Assembly (NCBI GenBank): GCA_964509125.1
Contig: CAZDVZ010000008.1
Location: 1-55,566 of the forward strand
Source of the DNA: SIG653 sp964509125
Lineage (GTDB): Bacteria; Bacillota; Clostridia; Oscillospirales; CAG-382
Reading direction: 5' to 3'
DNA: 55,566 bases
Both the position numbers and the translations under genes were made by a program. Shown here piece after piece: positions 8,306 through 17,104 of the stretch. The first letter of the stretch is position 1. Each line of letters opens with the position of its first letter. The notes under the pieces were generated by a model. The model was not told the origin of the DNA and searched no databases. It saw only the letters and a program-made list of their open reading frames with translations.

Positions 8306-8908
8306 ATGAACAACGAAAAAAGTAAATTCAAAGTGTTTTGGGAGAAAGTTAAAAACTATGACTACAAAAAACTGTTAAATTCAAAAGCAATGCTTGCCGG
8401 TATCTGCTGTGTTCTCATAGCCGCAGCTATTGGTGTCACGCTTCTTGTTCCCACAAATAACGATGACGACGTTTCTGAGGATGAAGCGGGAAAAGTTTTG
8501 GGCAACCCTATTTTGGTAGGAAACAATCAAGATGATATTGAAGATGCAACAGAAACTGACGAAGAATATTTCTCAACCGCTATTCTCAACCGCTCAAAAG
8601 CAAGAGATGAAGCAATCTCTGTTCTCCAAACAATTGTAGACAGCGGAGACGCTCTTGCCGATACAAAAGAACAGGCTTTGTCCGACATCGCAAAAATAGT
8701 TGAAGAAATGACACTTGAAGCAAACATAGAGGCGCTTATAAAAGCTAAAGGTTTTTCGGAATGTATTGCTGTTATATCGGGAGACAAAGCAAACGTAATT
8801 GTTAAGTCCGACGGTCTGCTTGAAACCGAAGTGGCACAGATCGCAGAAATTGTTTATTCTGAAGCAGGAATTGTTCCTTCTAATATCACTCTCGTGGAAA
8901 AATCTTAA
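8306..8908 (+). CDS. spoIIIAH: Stage III sporulation protein AH
   Basis: A 200-aa bitopic protein with a membrane helix near residues 28-48, an acidic linker and a C-terminal YscJ/FliF-like ring domain (RSKARDEAISVLQ to ITLVEKS). SpoIIIAH is the mother-cell partner of forespore SpoIIQ in the channel. GGGAGG lies 5 nt before the ATG. A 74-bp gap separates it from spoIIIAG. It is the last gene of the operon and is followed by a structured RNA/terminator at 8940. Confidence 0.93.
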   Translation: MNNEKSKFKVFWEKVKNYDYKKLLNSKAMLAGICCVLIAAAIGVTLLVPTNNDDDVSEDEAGKVLGNPILVGNNQDDIEDATETDEEYFSTAILNRSKARDEAISVLQTIVDSGDALADTKEQALSDIAKIVEEMTLEANIEALIKAKGFSECIAVISGDKANVIVKSDGLLETEVAQIAEIVYSEAGIVPSNITLVEKS

Positions 8909-8939
8909 TTTTCCACACTTTTTTCCGCTAACTACATAA

Positions 8940-9072
8940 AAAAGCGTTCCCACTCTGATAGGAAAAAGAGATACGGCAAGCCGTTTGTTCGAATCTCGTT
9001 GACCTAAAGTCACTTCGAAAGCGTATTACTTTCGGAGATGCATATCAGTTTCTGTGGGAGCGCTTTTAATTT
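8940..9072 (+). ncRNA. Branched structured RNA or elaborate terminator after spoIIIAH
   Basis: AAAAGCGTTCCCAC (8940-8953) pairs with GTGGGAGCGCTTTT (9054-9067), and CTGATA (8955-8960) with TATCAG (9043-9048), closing a ~95-nt domain. Inside are three hairpins: GAGAT/ATCTC (8968/8993) enclosing ACGG-CAAG-CCGT, TGAC/GTCA (9000/9009), and CGAAAG/CTTTCG (9016/9029). The plus strand continues TTTTAATTTTTT, so the structure can terminate transcription; the minus strand also ends in six T. A T-loop-like G-TTCGAAT-C is present (8987-8995), but no tRNA forms. No clear promoter was found, so it may be the 3' end of the spoIIIA mRNA. Confidence 0.5.
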
Positions 9073-9090
9073 TTTGAAGATTATTTGTTT

Positions 9091-9120
9091 AAGGAATTTT
9101 TTTAAAAGTCCTTTTTATTT
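9091..9120 (+). terminator. Hairpin plus T-rich tail after the 8940-9072 structure
   Basis: AAGGAATTTT (9091-9100) pairs with AAAAGTCCTT (9104-9113) with one mismatch, followed by TTTATTT. It may act as a second terminator between the convergent spoIIIA operon and phage block. Confidence 0.45.
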
Positions 9121-9165
9121 GCAAATATATAAGCGGCCCAAAATCACCTTATAGTTTGTTTTTGT

Positions 9166-10176
9166 TTATCCTTTCGGACCTTGATATCCCGCTGACACAT
9201 TCATATACCATTCAGTCAACGCGACACTTTCCCATAGCTTCCAAATTTGCTGATACGAATAATCGGGATAAGCCTTTTTCAAAACTCCCAAAATATTGTT
9301 GCTATAGTCGCCACTCATAAATAGCTTTGCCGCATCTCTGATCTCGCTTTCCGAATATCCTTCCGATTTATCCGCAAATTGCAGAGCCGCTTGTTCTTCC
9401 GTCATTCCCGTGATTTCACAAAACAAATCATAATTTCCGTATTTTGCCAAGGTGACAGCATAATCCATTTGCTTTGCAAGTTCTGTTATATGTTGAAGCG
9501 AGCTTGTTATTCCGCTTGACGATCCGTCAGAATCATCGTCGTCTCCAACAGACGGAACAATGCCTAATTTTTCAAGGAAAGAAAAATCCCCCGTTTCCCA
9601 CGCTAATTTTGCAAGCTCAATTTCTCTGTCCGATTCTGCTCTTTCATTTTCAGCCTTTCTGTCAGCTTCTCTGTCGGCATATTCCTTTTCTTTGTAAAAG
9701 CTGTCAAAATTTCTTTCCTCTTCACTTTCTCTTACCCCTAAAAAGTCATCCACGGCAGAGTTGTACAATTTTGAAAGAGACTCGGCAAAAGATGCAGAAT
9801 TTGAAAGTTTTGCCTTTGATATAGCATTGTCAGTTTCGTTCAATTTGTTTTGTCTCTCTTTTCCAATTTCGTTGTAATTATTTTGATACTCGTTGGCTAA
9901 TGATAAATACAAGTTATCTGCCGCACCGCCGTTAAGTCCTGTGGCGGATATTTTTTCGGGCAAGTCTTTAGAAGAAACAAGATAGGAAATATATGCCTGT
10001 CTGGCAAGTTCGTCGGAAGATTGGTTTATATTCTCTTTTTGATTTTCCAGATCACTTATCTGAAGCGCAAGAGACTCGTCCAAAGCATCTTTTTGCTTTT
10101 TCGCAGATTCCGCATATCCGCTATCTGACAAGAAAGCGAGAAAATCATCATAATTATAAATTTTTGAATAACTCAT
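9166..10176 (-). CDS. Phage internal-virion / DNA-ejection-like protein
   Basis: A 336-aa, highly charged, mostly helical protein. Residues ~75-115 contain GLNGGAADNLYLSLANEYQNN, a pattern seen in internal virion or ejection proteins of gut podovirus-like phages. A coiled coil rich in Glu, Arg and Ala follows (~residues 150-190), then an acidic DDDDSDG linker and a C-terminal globular domain. No signal peptide or membrane segment is seen. It is the last gene of the phage operon and overlaps the amidase stop (ATGA), so it is translated with the lysis genes. The role is inferred from the motif and context. Confidence 0.55.
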   Translation of the reverse strand: MSYSKIYNYDDFLAFLSDSGYAESAKKQKDALDESLALQISDLENQKENINQSSDELARQAYISYLVSSKDLPEKISATGLNGGAADNLYLSLANEYQNNYNEIGKERQNKLNETDNAISKAKLSNSASFAESLSKLYNSAVDDFLGVRESEEERNFDSFYKEKEYADREADRKAENERAESDREIELAKLAWETGDFSFLEKLGIVPSVGDDDDSDGSSSGITSSLQHITELAKQMDYAVTLAKYGNYDLFCEITGMTEEQAALQFADKSEGYSESEIRDAAKLFMSGDYSNNILGVLKKAYPDYSYQQIWKLWESVALTEWYMNVSAGYQGPKG

Positions 10177-11057
10177 ATTTTACTCCATTCTTTATGCACT
10201 TCATCGAATTTCCCATCTTTTATGTAAATTCCCCTTACGTATTCTTTGCCTGATGTTATATAATAAACTCTTTGCAAACAATAAGGCACGTCATCGTAGG
10301 AGCAAGTGGTGACATCAAGAATAAACGCACTGTTTTCGCTTTCGGACGGAGTGGCGTTTTTTACTTTATTCATATATCCGGCGAAATAATATTCTCCTTG
10401 ATATACGTAATCATTGAGATCAGCGCCGGATGGTATTTCCTCCCTTGTAACAACGAAATTCACTTTCTTCTCCATTTCAAAATACTCTGCCAAAACTTCT
10501 GCCTCCGCTTCTGCTATTTTTTTTAAATTTTCACTATCTGACAAAAATTCGCATTCTTTTATATTTGTATGAAATCCATGCTCTATTAAAAGAGAATATT
10601 CTACAGGGCTATTACCTGCCACAGAATTTCTGATGACACCGTAATAGTCATTTCCCGAAGATGTCTTTTTAGTGAGAGCACCTCTGTTCCACGCGTCTGT
10701 GCTTTTCTTCATAACATCTGTCACGGCGGATATCAACTTTTGGCAAAGTTCCTTTGACACAGTTCGTTTTACGCTGTAAAATCCGCAAACATAAGCAGCA
10801 TCTTCAGATTCGCTGGTGGCGTTTGAATGAAGGGATATAAAAACTCTGCTTCCACTGTTTGCCGCAAGACTTCCTCTTTCTGAAACAGTGGGGTTTTCAT
10901 CCTCGCCCCGCGTAAGCAAAACTTCCGTATCTTTGTATTGAGAAAGGGCATCCGCAAGATAATTTGCCAAAACAAACATGGCATTTCCTTCATAATATCC
11001 CTTTGTAACGCCCGCGTTGACATTTTTTGTATGACCGGGATCAATAGTAATTCTCAT
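10173..11057 (-). CDS. N-acetylmuramoyl-L-alanine amidase (Amidase_3), phage endolysin
   Basis: A zinc amidase that cuts the bond between MurNAc and the peptide stem; it is the likely lysin of the phage block. The 294-aa product starts ITIDPGH (first zinc His), followed by the Glu region YYEGNAM, ISLHSNA (third ligand) and the catalytic EHGFHTN (residues ~150-160). The ~100 C-terminal residues form a separate domain, perhaps for wall binding. The ATG at 11057 is chosen because AAGGGAG lies 7 nt upstream and the fold starts there; the frame is open upstream. It overlaps the holin stop (TAATG). There is no signal peptide, as expected for a holin-dependent lysin. Confidence 0.9.
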   Translation of the reverse strand: MRITIDPGHTKNVNAGVTKGYYEGNAMFVLANYLADALSQYKDTEVLLTRGEDENPTVSERGSLAANSGSRVFISLHSNATSESEDAAYVCGFYSVKRTVSKELCQKLISAVTDVMKKSTDAWNRGALTKKTSSGNDYYGVIRNSVAGNSPVEYSLLIEHGFHTNIKECEFLSDSENLKKIAEAEAEVLAEYFEMEKKVNFVVTREEIPSGADLNDYVYQGEYYFAGYMNKVKNATPSESENSAFILDVTTCSYDDVPYCLQRVYYITSGKEYVRGIYIKDGKFDEVHKEWSKI

Positions 11058-11335
11058 TATTCGTCTCCCTTCGTAGTTTTTGTAATTTGATTTGCATATA
11101 CTGCCGTTGACGCCATAAATATCCCCTGCACCACACCACTGCACAATGTTTTTTGAAGCTCCATATCAAAAGCAGAAGCTATGTAACAAATACAAAGCAC
11201 TATGGATGTTATTCCCAAAATTAAAGGAATATACTTGTTGGGCAGTTCTGTTTTATGTTTCATCCACCAACCGAAAAAGTTTAAAAATGGAATTAAAAAT
11301 AACAATTCAGGATAAATATACTCTGTCATATTCAT
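11057..11335 (-). CDS. Phage holin
   Basis: A 92-aa protein with two or three hydrophobic segments (PELLFLIPFLNFFGWW, IPLILGITSIVLCICYIASAF and GVVQGIFMASTAVYANQI) and a charged C-terminus. This layout resembles Hol44-type phage holins. GGAGG lies 9 nt before the ATG. It lies between a small membrane protein and the amidase, forming the lysis cassette. Confidence 0.82.
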   Translation of the reverse strand: MNMTEYIYPELLFLIPFLNFFGWWMKHKTELPNKYIPLILGITSIVLCICYIASAFDMELQKTLCSGVVQGIFMASTAVYANQITKTTKGDE

Positions 11336-11349
11336 TATATTTTTCCTCC

Positions 11350-11619
11350 TTATTTATGTGCATTTATATTAAGATGTTTTTCTAATTTTGACTTCATTTC
11401 TGTAACAGAATGATTTGCGCCAAGCTGATGAAGTCCGTCAAGGCAGGCGAGGAGAGCATAAAACATCAAAGTCTGCTCGTCCTTTATACCCTTTATTTCT
11501 TCTGCCTGCCTATTTTGCTTTAAATATCGTCTGTATGCGGAAAAAATTATTGCAAATATCGCAGAAACAGCTCCGATAACCGCACCCGCACTTATTATAG
11601 TATCAACCGTTATTAACAT
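11350..11619 (-). CDS. Small phage membrane protein (holin-like partner)
   Basis: An 89-aa protein with one N-terminal membrane helix (residues ~8-28), then a basic and helical cytoplasmic tail (YRRYLKQNRQAEEIKGIKDEQ). Similar small proteins sit beside holins in clostridial phages. The ATG overlaps the stop of the tail fibre gene (TAATG). It could be a second holin or antiholin; nothing in the sequence decides this. Confidence 0.6.
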   Translation of the reverse strand: MLITVDTIISAGAVIGAVSAIFAIIFSAYRRYLKQNRQAEEIKGIKDEQTLMFYALLACLDGLHQLGANHSVTEMKSKLEKHLNINAHK

Positions 11620-14555
11620 TATTCCTCCATATAATTATATGTTCTGTCTTCTCCAACGCCAAGGCGTGTAATATATACTTCCCCATTTCTCTTATTAACG
11701 GTCACAAAATCTATAGCGTGACTTGTATCCCCATCCATGTTACGTTCATCTTCCAAGTCATCATATGACATATTTGCGTCCGATGTTATGGTAACGGTTT
11801 TAAATAAAAGTGGGTTTTCCGTATTTGAATCCTCAGTCAAAATAAGATCTCTGTGAATATGTCCGGCAAACCACCCATACACCGTTCCTTTTTTGTTAAA
11901 CTCAACAGAAACGGATACATGGTTTCCTTCGTCCTCCCCTACAGTATATTCTCCCTCATAGCTTTCTCCCGCAATAAACGCATTCACAATGCCTTGCACT
12001 ATGTATGCATCCCTTAAATTGCTGTGATAATTGTTAGTAATGGGAGAATGAGAGACAAAAACCACGCCATAATCGTCAGAGGTGTTCAAAAGTACGTCTT
12101 TAAGCCACGTGATCTGCTCGTTACCAAATCCCAATCCATCAGAATTATTTATTGTCCCATCGTCGTTGGTTTTGTAGTTAAACCACACGGAATTTAGCAC
12201 AATAAACCTTGTTTTTGAAGGCAGATCATCAACATAATAATATGTACCGTCGCCGCCAAACACCTTGTTTTGAGACACGCCTATGGGAGCCATAAATAAA
12301 TTGTACTTTTCATCCCAAGTATAATGATATTTTTCGCCCGTGGGAAGAAGATAATATCCGTCATGGTTTCCAAGCGCTCTGCAGAATCTTCCTTCATTGA
12401 TATACTTCGTCATTTCAAAAAAATTCATTTCCTGGTCTTCCATAGCCTCAGCAGAAGCGATAGTTCCGTTACTAATGGAATCGCCTCCAAAGAATACATA
12501 TGGAATATTGCACTTTTTCATAATTTTCCCTATGAGTGCCCCAAAATATCCTAACCGTTGGTGGTTATCGGAAAAGAACGCAAATGTTACACAATCACGC
12601 CCGCACGGGCGCGATAATTCTTTTATTTTCAAAATCGTCTCCGAAACTGCATCGTCCCAAATTGAAGGATAATATGCCTCATTGGCAATAATCTTATCCA
12701 TACGTTTTTCGAGAACGCTTATGCTTTCGGAATTTGTTTCAGCTCGTGATGAAATATCAGATATTTCAGCTTCATAATCCGCAGGAACAAATGCGTGGCC
12801 TGTGTTTGTCCATAAATAACTGTATTCATCTACATTTTTGGGCACAAATTCTATTTTTAACGCCTTTATATCTTCATCGGTTGACAAAAGCGTTTCGTTT
12901 CTTATGCCCAAAACAAGTCTTACATAAGCTGTAGCACTGTATGTATCCATAATCAGATCATAAAGATCCAATGTGTACACACCATTACCACACTCAATGC
13001 CTGAAACGTAGACAGCTTTAGCACCCAGTCTTGTTTTTTCTCCATCGTAACAAACAGCATAAAATGCTCCGCCATATACATCGTTTAAGGTAACACCGCT
13101 TATATTTACTGTGTATGGATCTGACAGCTCCACACTAATATAATCTGTCAGTACCAAGCCCGCATATTCCGTTTCAGCGCCGGAGCTGTTGATACGATAA
13201 TTCAACTTTGAGCCGTTGTCTAAATCAAACATATTCGGAGAGTTTACAAGATGATTTTCCATGTAAGCATACATAAATCCATCAGGGAGAACGTATATCT
13301 TTGATGTGTCTGTACAATCATCTGTACTTTCGGCAAACTCCGGACTTATGTTGATCGTTTCCAAAACATCTTTTTTTATGTTTTCTTCTACAGTTAAAGA
13401 TATTTCTTCTATGTCAGCCTCGGTAAAATAATCTACACCCTTTATGGGAGTATATCCGTCTGCGCCATCTTCTATCACCACGCTTCTTACCTCTTGTCCC
13501 TCTGTTATGGTAAGCGTGGAATATTTTCCGTTTTTACTAAGTGATATGCCGGAAAGATCCACTCCTTCGCCCAGTTCTTCCCAATAATAATTAGGGGAAA
13601 ATTCTTTAGAGTTTACAAGCCACGAAAGATCATACGGAATCTCTTTTATAATATAATCAGCAAAAATATCTGTATATGTTTTAGACGTGTACCCTTCAAC
13701 ATGATCTTTCGAATCCATGGAAAAGTTTTTTGATGCCCAAATATCTGTATATACATCATTTTTGCAAAAAGCTAAAACATATCCGTCAAGCGACGTAGAG
13801 TATCTTATTTGCATATAGCAAACATCGTTTTCATCCTGCTGAGACACAAAAGACATTATATTCAAACATAGCTTTTTGGTTCCCGCAGAAACAAAATCGT
13901 TGTAGTGAGTTTTGCAAAACGAAGAATATCGCTCATATGAAGCGTGTGGATCAAAATATATTCTCTCGCAAAGCTGTCCCTCTGAAATTCCTGTTTCTTT
14001 GGGAAATGCAGCCTTACATATATATAGCTTATGCTCTTTAGTGCCAACATCAAAAACACGAAAGATTTGCATTAAATTTTCTTCCGACGCTTGAGGCAAA
14101 ACGGGGATAACGCTTATTGCACCCGGAGATATCATGTCATACAAATAGTTTAAGGCGTTTACCACAGAAGAAGAAAAATATTTTAAATTTTTCATAGGAC
14201 CTATTGTTAAAATCAGATCTATCATGCTTTGTGAAAATGAATTTTTTAAACTTTCAACTTTTTTGCAAAGATCTTCTCCACTGATGTCCAAAGCAGATAT
14301 ATCGCCTAAACTCTTTATTACGTTTTCTATATATTCTCTATTTTCTTTTGAGAGCGTATCTGCGGATGATAACGTCTTTTCTAAAATTGTTGATTCTGAT
14401 ATAAGGCTATTTAATTTTGGTATGATAACCTCTGTGCAAAGCTTATCAAAAATTTTCTTGTTTTCCTCAGGAGTCCCTGTCAAAACCGTGGGTGAAGCGC
14501 ACACACCATTTTCATCTATTTCATTTTGAGTAATTAATTTTATATCCTCAATCAT
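11619..14555 (-). CDS. Phage tail fibre with C-terminal metallophosphoesterase domain
   Basis: A 978-aa structural protein. The N-terminal ~350 residues are helical and acidic. A collagen-type tail motif DGADGYTPIKGVDYF lies near residue 370, followed by a beta-rich middle and a coiled coil near 610-640. From ~650 to the end is a calcineurin-like phosphoesterase with all five metal-binding blocks: SDNH, GGDS, GNHD, VSHSP and GHIH. Phage tails may carry such enzymes to open phosphate-containing wall polymers such as teichoic acids; here that is inference. It lies between the tail hub gene and the lysis cassette, where host-binding proteins normally sit. Confidence 0.8.
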   Translation of the reverse strand: MIEDIKLITQNEIDENGVCASPTVLTGTPEENKKIFDKLCTEVIIPKLNSLISESTILEKTLSSADTLSKENREYIENVIKSLGDISALDISGEDLCKKVESLKNSFSQSMIDLILTIGPMKNLKYFSSSVVNALNYLYDMISPGAISVIPVLPQASEENLMQIFRVFDVGTKEHKLYICKAAFPKETGISEGQLCERIYFDPHASYERYSSFCKTHYNDFVSAGTKKLCLNIMSFVSQQDENDVCYMQIRYSTSLDGYVLAFCKNDVYTDIWASKNFSMDSKDHVEGYTSKTYTDIFADYIIKEIPYDLSWLVNSKEFSPNYYWEELGEGVDLSGISLSKNGKYSTLTITEGQEVRSVVIEDGADGYTPIKGVDYFTEADIEEISLTVEENIKKDVLETINISPEFAESTDDCTDTSKIYVLPDGFMYAYMENHLVNSPNMFDLDNGSKLNYRINSSGAETEYAGLVLTDYISVELSDPYTVNISGVTLNDVYGGAFYAVCYDGEKTRLGAKAVYVSGIECGNGVYTLDLYDLIMDTYSATAYVRLVLGIRNETLLSTDEDIKALKIEFVPKNVDEYSYLWTNTGHAFVPADYEAEISDISSRAETNSESISVLEKRMDKIIANEAYYPSIWDDAVSETILKIKELSRPCGRDCVTFAFFSDNHQRLGYFGALIGKIMKKCNIPYVFFGGDSISNGTIASAEAMEDQEMNFFEMTKYINEGRFCRALGNHDGYYLLPTGEKYHYTWDEKYNLFMAPIGVSQNKVFGGDGTYYYVDDLPSKTRFIVLNSVWFNYKTNDDGTINNSDGLGFGNEQITWLKDVLLNTSDDYGVVFVSHSPITNNYHSNLRDAYIVQGIVNAFIAGESYEGEYTVGEDEGNHVSVSVEFNKKGTVYGWFAGHIHRDLILTEDSNTENPLLFKTVTITSDANMSYDDLEDERNMDGDTSHAIDFVTVNKRNGEVYITRLGVGEDRTYNYMEE

Positions 14556-14567
14556 TCTTGTACCTCC

Positions 14568-16433
14568 TTAATATACATAATTGCCTTTTTGAACATACTC
14601 TGCTCCAAACCCCAAAAGCAAAAACGGCTCCGCTTTATCATTTTCTATTCTAAATCTTACAGAATCGGTATTTCTAATCCTCACCTTGCCGCAAAGTGTA
14701 ACTTCGCTTTTATTTGAAGAAAAGCTGATGCTCTCAAAATCAATTAGCGAAAAATCGAAATATCTTCCCCTGCCCATACTGTTATAGATAGGCTTATCAT
14801 GCCATTTTCCATCTGTTCTCGCGTATATTTTAACTCCGGTATTTAGAAATGCACCAATTTTTGCAGATACGGAAGCGTATGTTTTCTTTTTAAAAAATAT
14901 GCCGTCATCAATATCAGAGGTTTCAAACCTACAAGTGACTTTTACTCCGTCATCCGTATAGCTTTGGGCAGATGATACATTGGAAAAGAAACGATAAATA
15001 AATCCGTTTTCGCTTCCAAAATACAGATAAGTTCCATCTGTCCATATTACTCTTGCAGGAATATTTTCAAAATAATAACATTCATATTGGTATGAGCAAA
15101 GAGGTGTACCACTAAAATAACTCTTTGCGCTCCCGTCAAGGAGATACATCTTTCCACCCATGGAAACGGCATAATAGTCTCCGAATATCACTCCGTGCGA
15201 GGAACGTAATTCTTCCTCGGAAAACGCGGAAAATGCGTCTCCCAAAAATGCACTTCTGAGTTGGCACACCTTTTCGGAAGTAACATCCGATACAGTTATG
15301 CCGAAAATGCCTTTTTTACTTAAATACAATGCCTCATCGTTTAAAAAAAAGGAAGTGTGAGGTGATATCATGGATGGAGCCGTATATTCGCCACTTATCA
15401 AAAACGTCTCACTGCCGTCAGATGTTTTTCCCGCATCTCGCTTTATTATTTTACTTTCGCCCGAAAGCACATCCTCCTCGAAATGTGTATTAAGCGAGCC
15501 GTTAAACTTAGAGTAACCCGAAATATTAAATCTTGATAATTTTGAATAATTTAAATGTGGAAAATATGTAAGATTCCCGGGCGCACTGAAAAAATCCATT
15601 CCGGGATATTTGGGATTTCCGCCAATAAAAAGTCTGTCGTCTTTTCCGTCCGCACCGTAAAGTGTTCCGACGGTACATTCCAAAAGCATATTTTCATCCA
15701 ATTTGGAAACCTCTATAATTACGTTATCCATCCCCACTACTTGCGGTATTGAAGGCGGCGATGAAAATGTAACAGTTCCGTTTTCAAGAGATACGGTGTA
15801 CGTTTCCCTGTCAACAGCTTTCATTTCTCCATTTTCTTCTCTCAACCACACTCCAACAACAGCAGAAAGATCTTTTTTCTCCAAATTGTAAACCGTACTT
15901 TCTCCATCGGCAAGAAATTGCTCCTTCCATCTGTCAGACAGAAGATTATAATTTTCATATAAAGTACCTCCCCCTGAAGGTGCTTTGGAAACAATCACCG
16001 TGGGAACATATGAAATGTTTGACAAGTAGTCACAATTTCCTTCCGAAGTAACATATAGAAGTTCTTTTCCCGTTATTACATATACCATACCATCATATGG
16101 TATAAATGTACTTTTGCTGTCCGCTATATCAGCGTAAATTAAAGTCCTTTCTCCGTTCTCATTCACTAAATACAGAGACGTTCCGCCATGAATCAAATGT
16201 CCGCTTCCAAAAGAACAAGCTCCGTTTATTCTCGAATCAATAGCATCGTCAATCACCTTTTCATAACCCATTCGTTTTCTTATTGATCCGTTTTTATCTC
16301 TTATCATGTTTACGCACGATGAAGAGCGTGACTTATCCACATTTTCAGGAGAGCTCCAAAAATCCACACCGCCAAATTTTGTAATGGTAAACGCACTTAC
16401 ATTATTTTTTGCCGGCAAATTAAAAGTTGACAT
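14568..16433 (-). CDS. Phage tail hub / nozzle-like protein
   Basis: A 621-aa beta-rich protein without membrane segments. The N-terminus has FGGVDFWSSPENVDKS and then NMIRDKNGSIRKRMGYE. That phrase is typical of short-tailed phage stopper/nozzle proteins (P22 gp10-like, beta-propeller). It follows the connector gene and precedes the tail fibre, the right position for the tail tube end. A strong hairpin (16448-16479) lies just upstream in the mRNA leader. Confidence 0.62.
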   Translation of the reverse strand: MSTFNLPAKNNVSAFTITKFGGVDFWSSPENVDKSRSSSCVNMIRDKNGSIRKRMGYEKVIDDAIDSRINGACSFGSGHLIHGGTSLYLVNENGERTLIYADIADSKSTFIPYDGMVYVITGKELLYVTSEGNCDYLSNISYVPTVIVSKAPSGGGTLYENYNLLSDRWKEQFLADGESTVYNLEKKDLSAVVGVWLREENGEMKAVDRETYTVSLENGTVTFSSPPSIPQVVGMDNVIIEVSKLDENMLLECTVGTLYGADGKDDRLFIGGNPKYPGMDFFSAPGNLTYFPHLNYSKLSRFNISGYSKFNGSLNTHFEEDVLSGESKIIKRDAGKTSDGSETFLISGEYTAPSMISPHTSFFLNDEALYLSKKGIFGITVSDVTSEKVCQLRSAFLGDAFSAFSEEELRSSHGVIFGDYYAVSMGGKMYLLDGSAKSYFSGTPLCSYQYECYYFENIPARVIWTDGTYLYFGSENGFIYRFFSNVSSAQSYTDDGVKVTCRFETSDIDDGIFFKKKTYASVSAKIGAFLNTGVKIYARTDGKWHDKPIYNSMGRGRYFDFSLIDFESISFSSNKSEVTLCGKVRIRNTDSVRFRIENDKAEPFLLLGFGAEYVQKGNYVY

Positions 16434-16447
16434 AAAACCTCCTTTTT

Positions 16448-16479
16448 GCGGTGAGCAATCGTTAAAAATTGCTCACCGC
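16448..16479. other. Perfect 12-bp intercistronic hairpin in the phage operon
   Basis: GCGGTGAGCAAT (16448-16459) pairs with ATTGCTCACCGC (16468-16479) around an 8-nt loop, in the gap between the connector and tail hub genes. On the coding (minus) strand it is followed by AAAAAGGAGG, the ribosome site of the hub gene, not by a U tract. It looks like an RNA processing, stability or expression-ratio element. On the plus strand it is followed by TTTTC and could stop antisense transcription. Confidence 0.7.
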
Positions 16480-16495
16480 TTTTCACTAAATCATT

Positions 16496-17104
16496 TTATA
16501 ACCATCCCGAAACAGAGGTGAAGGTCTCTTTTCTCTTGTTGTCCCTGCTGATCATGGCAGAAAGTCTTGCAAGCCCTGTCTCAAATTCGTTGCGCAACTG
16601 AACTGCCTGCCTCATATCATCATCTTTAAAAAGCTGTGATGCCATGTAAAGAGGTAACAAGGATGCTGCCATGGGCAAAAGCTCAATTTCCTTTTCGTCA
16701 GGCGTATAAGAAGTTATTACCTGAGGAAGCGGATTGTAATAAACAGTTATTTCTCCTTCAAGCCATGCAGGCAATACAAGCACGGAAGTAGATTCCGTAA
16801 CATATCCGTAAACCCTGCTTCTTCCACGTTCTGTTTGTATATAAACCTCGTCCGTAAAGGAACGAAAATCATTTGCATAATGATTCATGTCAAACCTGGA
16901 ATAAATGCCGTCAGCTCTGTTTTTGGTGAATGTTAAAGCCTTTGTACCAGCGCCGCCGGCGGCGGCGAGGAGATAGATCCCCTCATTTGCCGCATCCGGC
17001 ATAGAAGCTATGTATGGCTCTGTCACATCACTTATAACCACAGTTCCGCCTTCAATTACAAAAATACGTTGAAGCGTCGCCCTTTTAATGTCCTTCCATG
17101 TCAT
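16496..17104 (-). CDS. Phage head-tail connector / adaptor-like protein
   Basis: A 202-aa protein with start MTWKDIKRATLQRIF at 17104, overlapping the capsid stop (TAATG); the frame is open further upstream but those residues are cysteine-rich and unlikely. It has a helical N-terminus, a beta-rich middle and a C-terminal helical end (LPLYMASQLFKDDDMRQAVQLRNEFE). That profile and its position between capsid and tail hub match adaptor proteins of short-tailed phages. Assignment is by profile and order, with no catalytic motif. Confidence 0.58.
   Translation of the reverse strand: MTWKDIKRATLQRIFVIEGGTVVISDVTEPYIASMPDAANEGIYLLAAAGGAGTKALTFTKNRADGIYSRFDMNHYANDFRSFTDEVYIQTERGRSRVYGYVTESTSVLVLPAWLEGEITVYYNPLPQVITSYTPDEKEIELLPMAASLLPLYMASQLFKDDDMRQAVQLRNEFETGLARLSAMISRDNKRKETFTSVSGWL

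Noticed and set aside
8940..9067. tRNA suggested by a GTTCGAATC T-loop-like sequence
   Set aside because: No D arm, anticodon arm or 7-bp acceptor stem can be formed around it. The pairing instead supports a branched hairpin.
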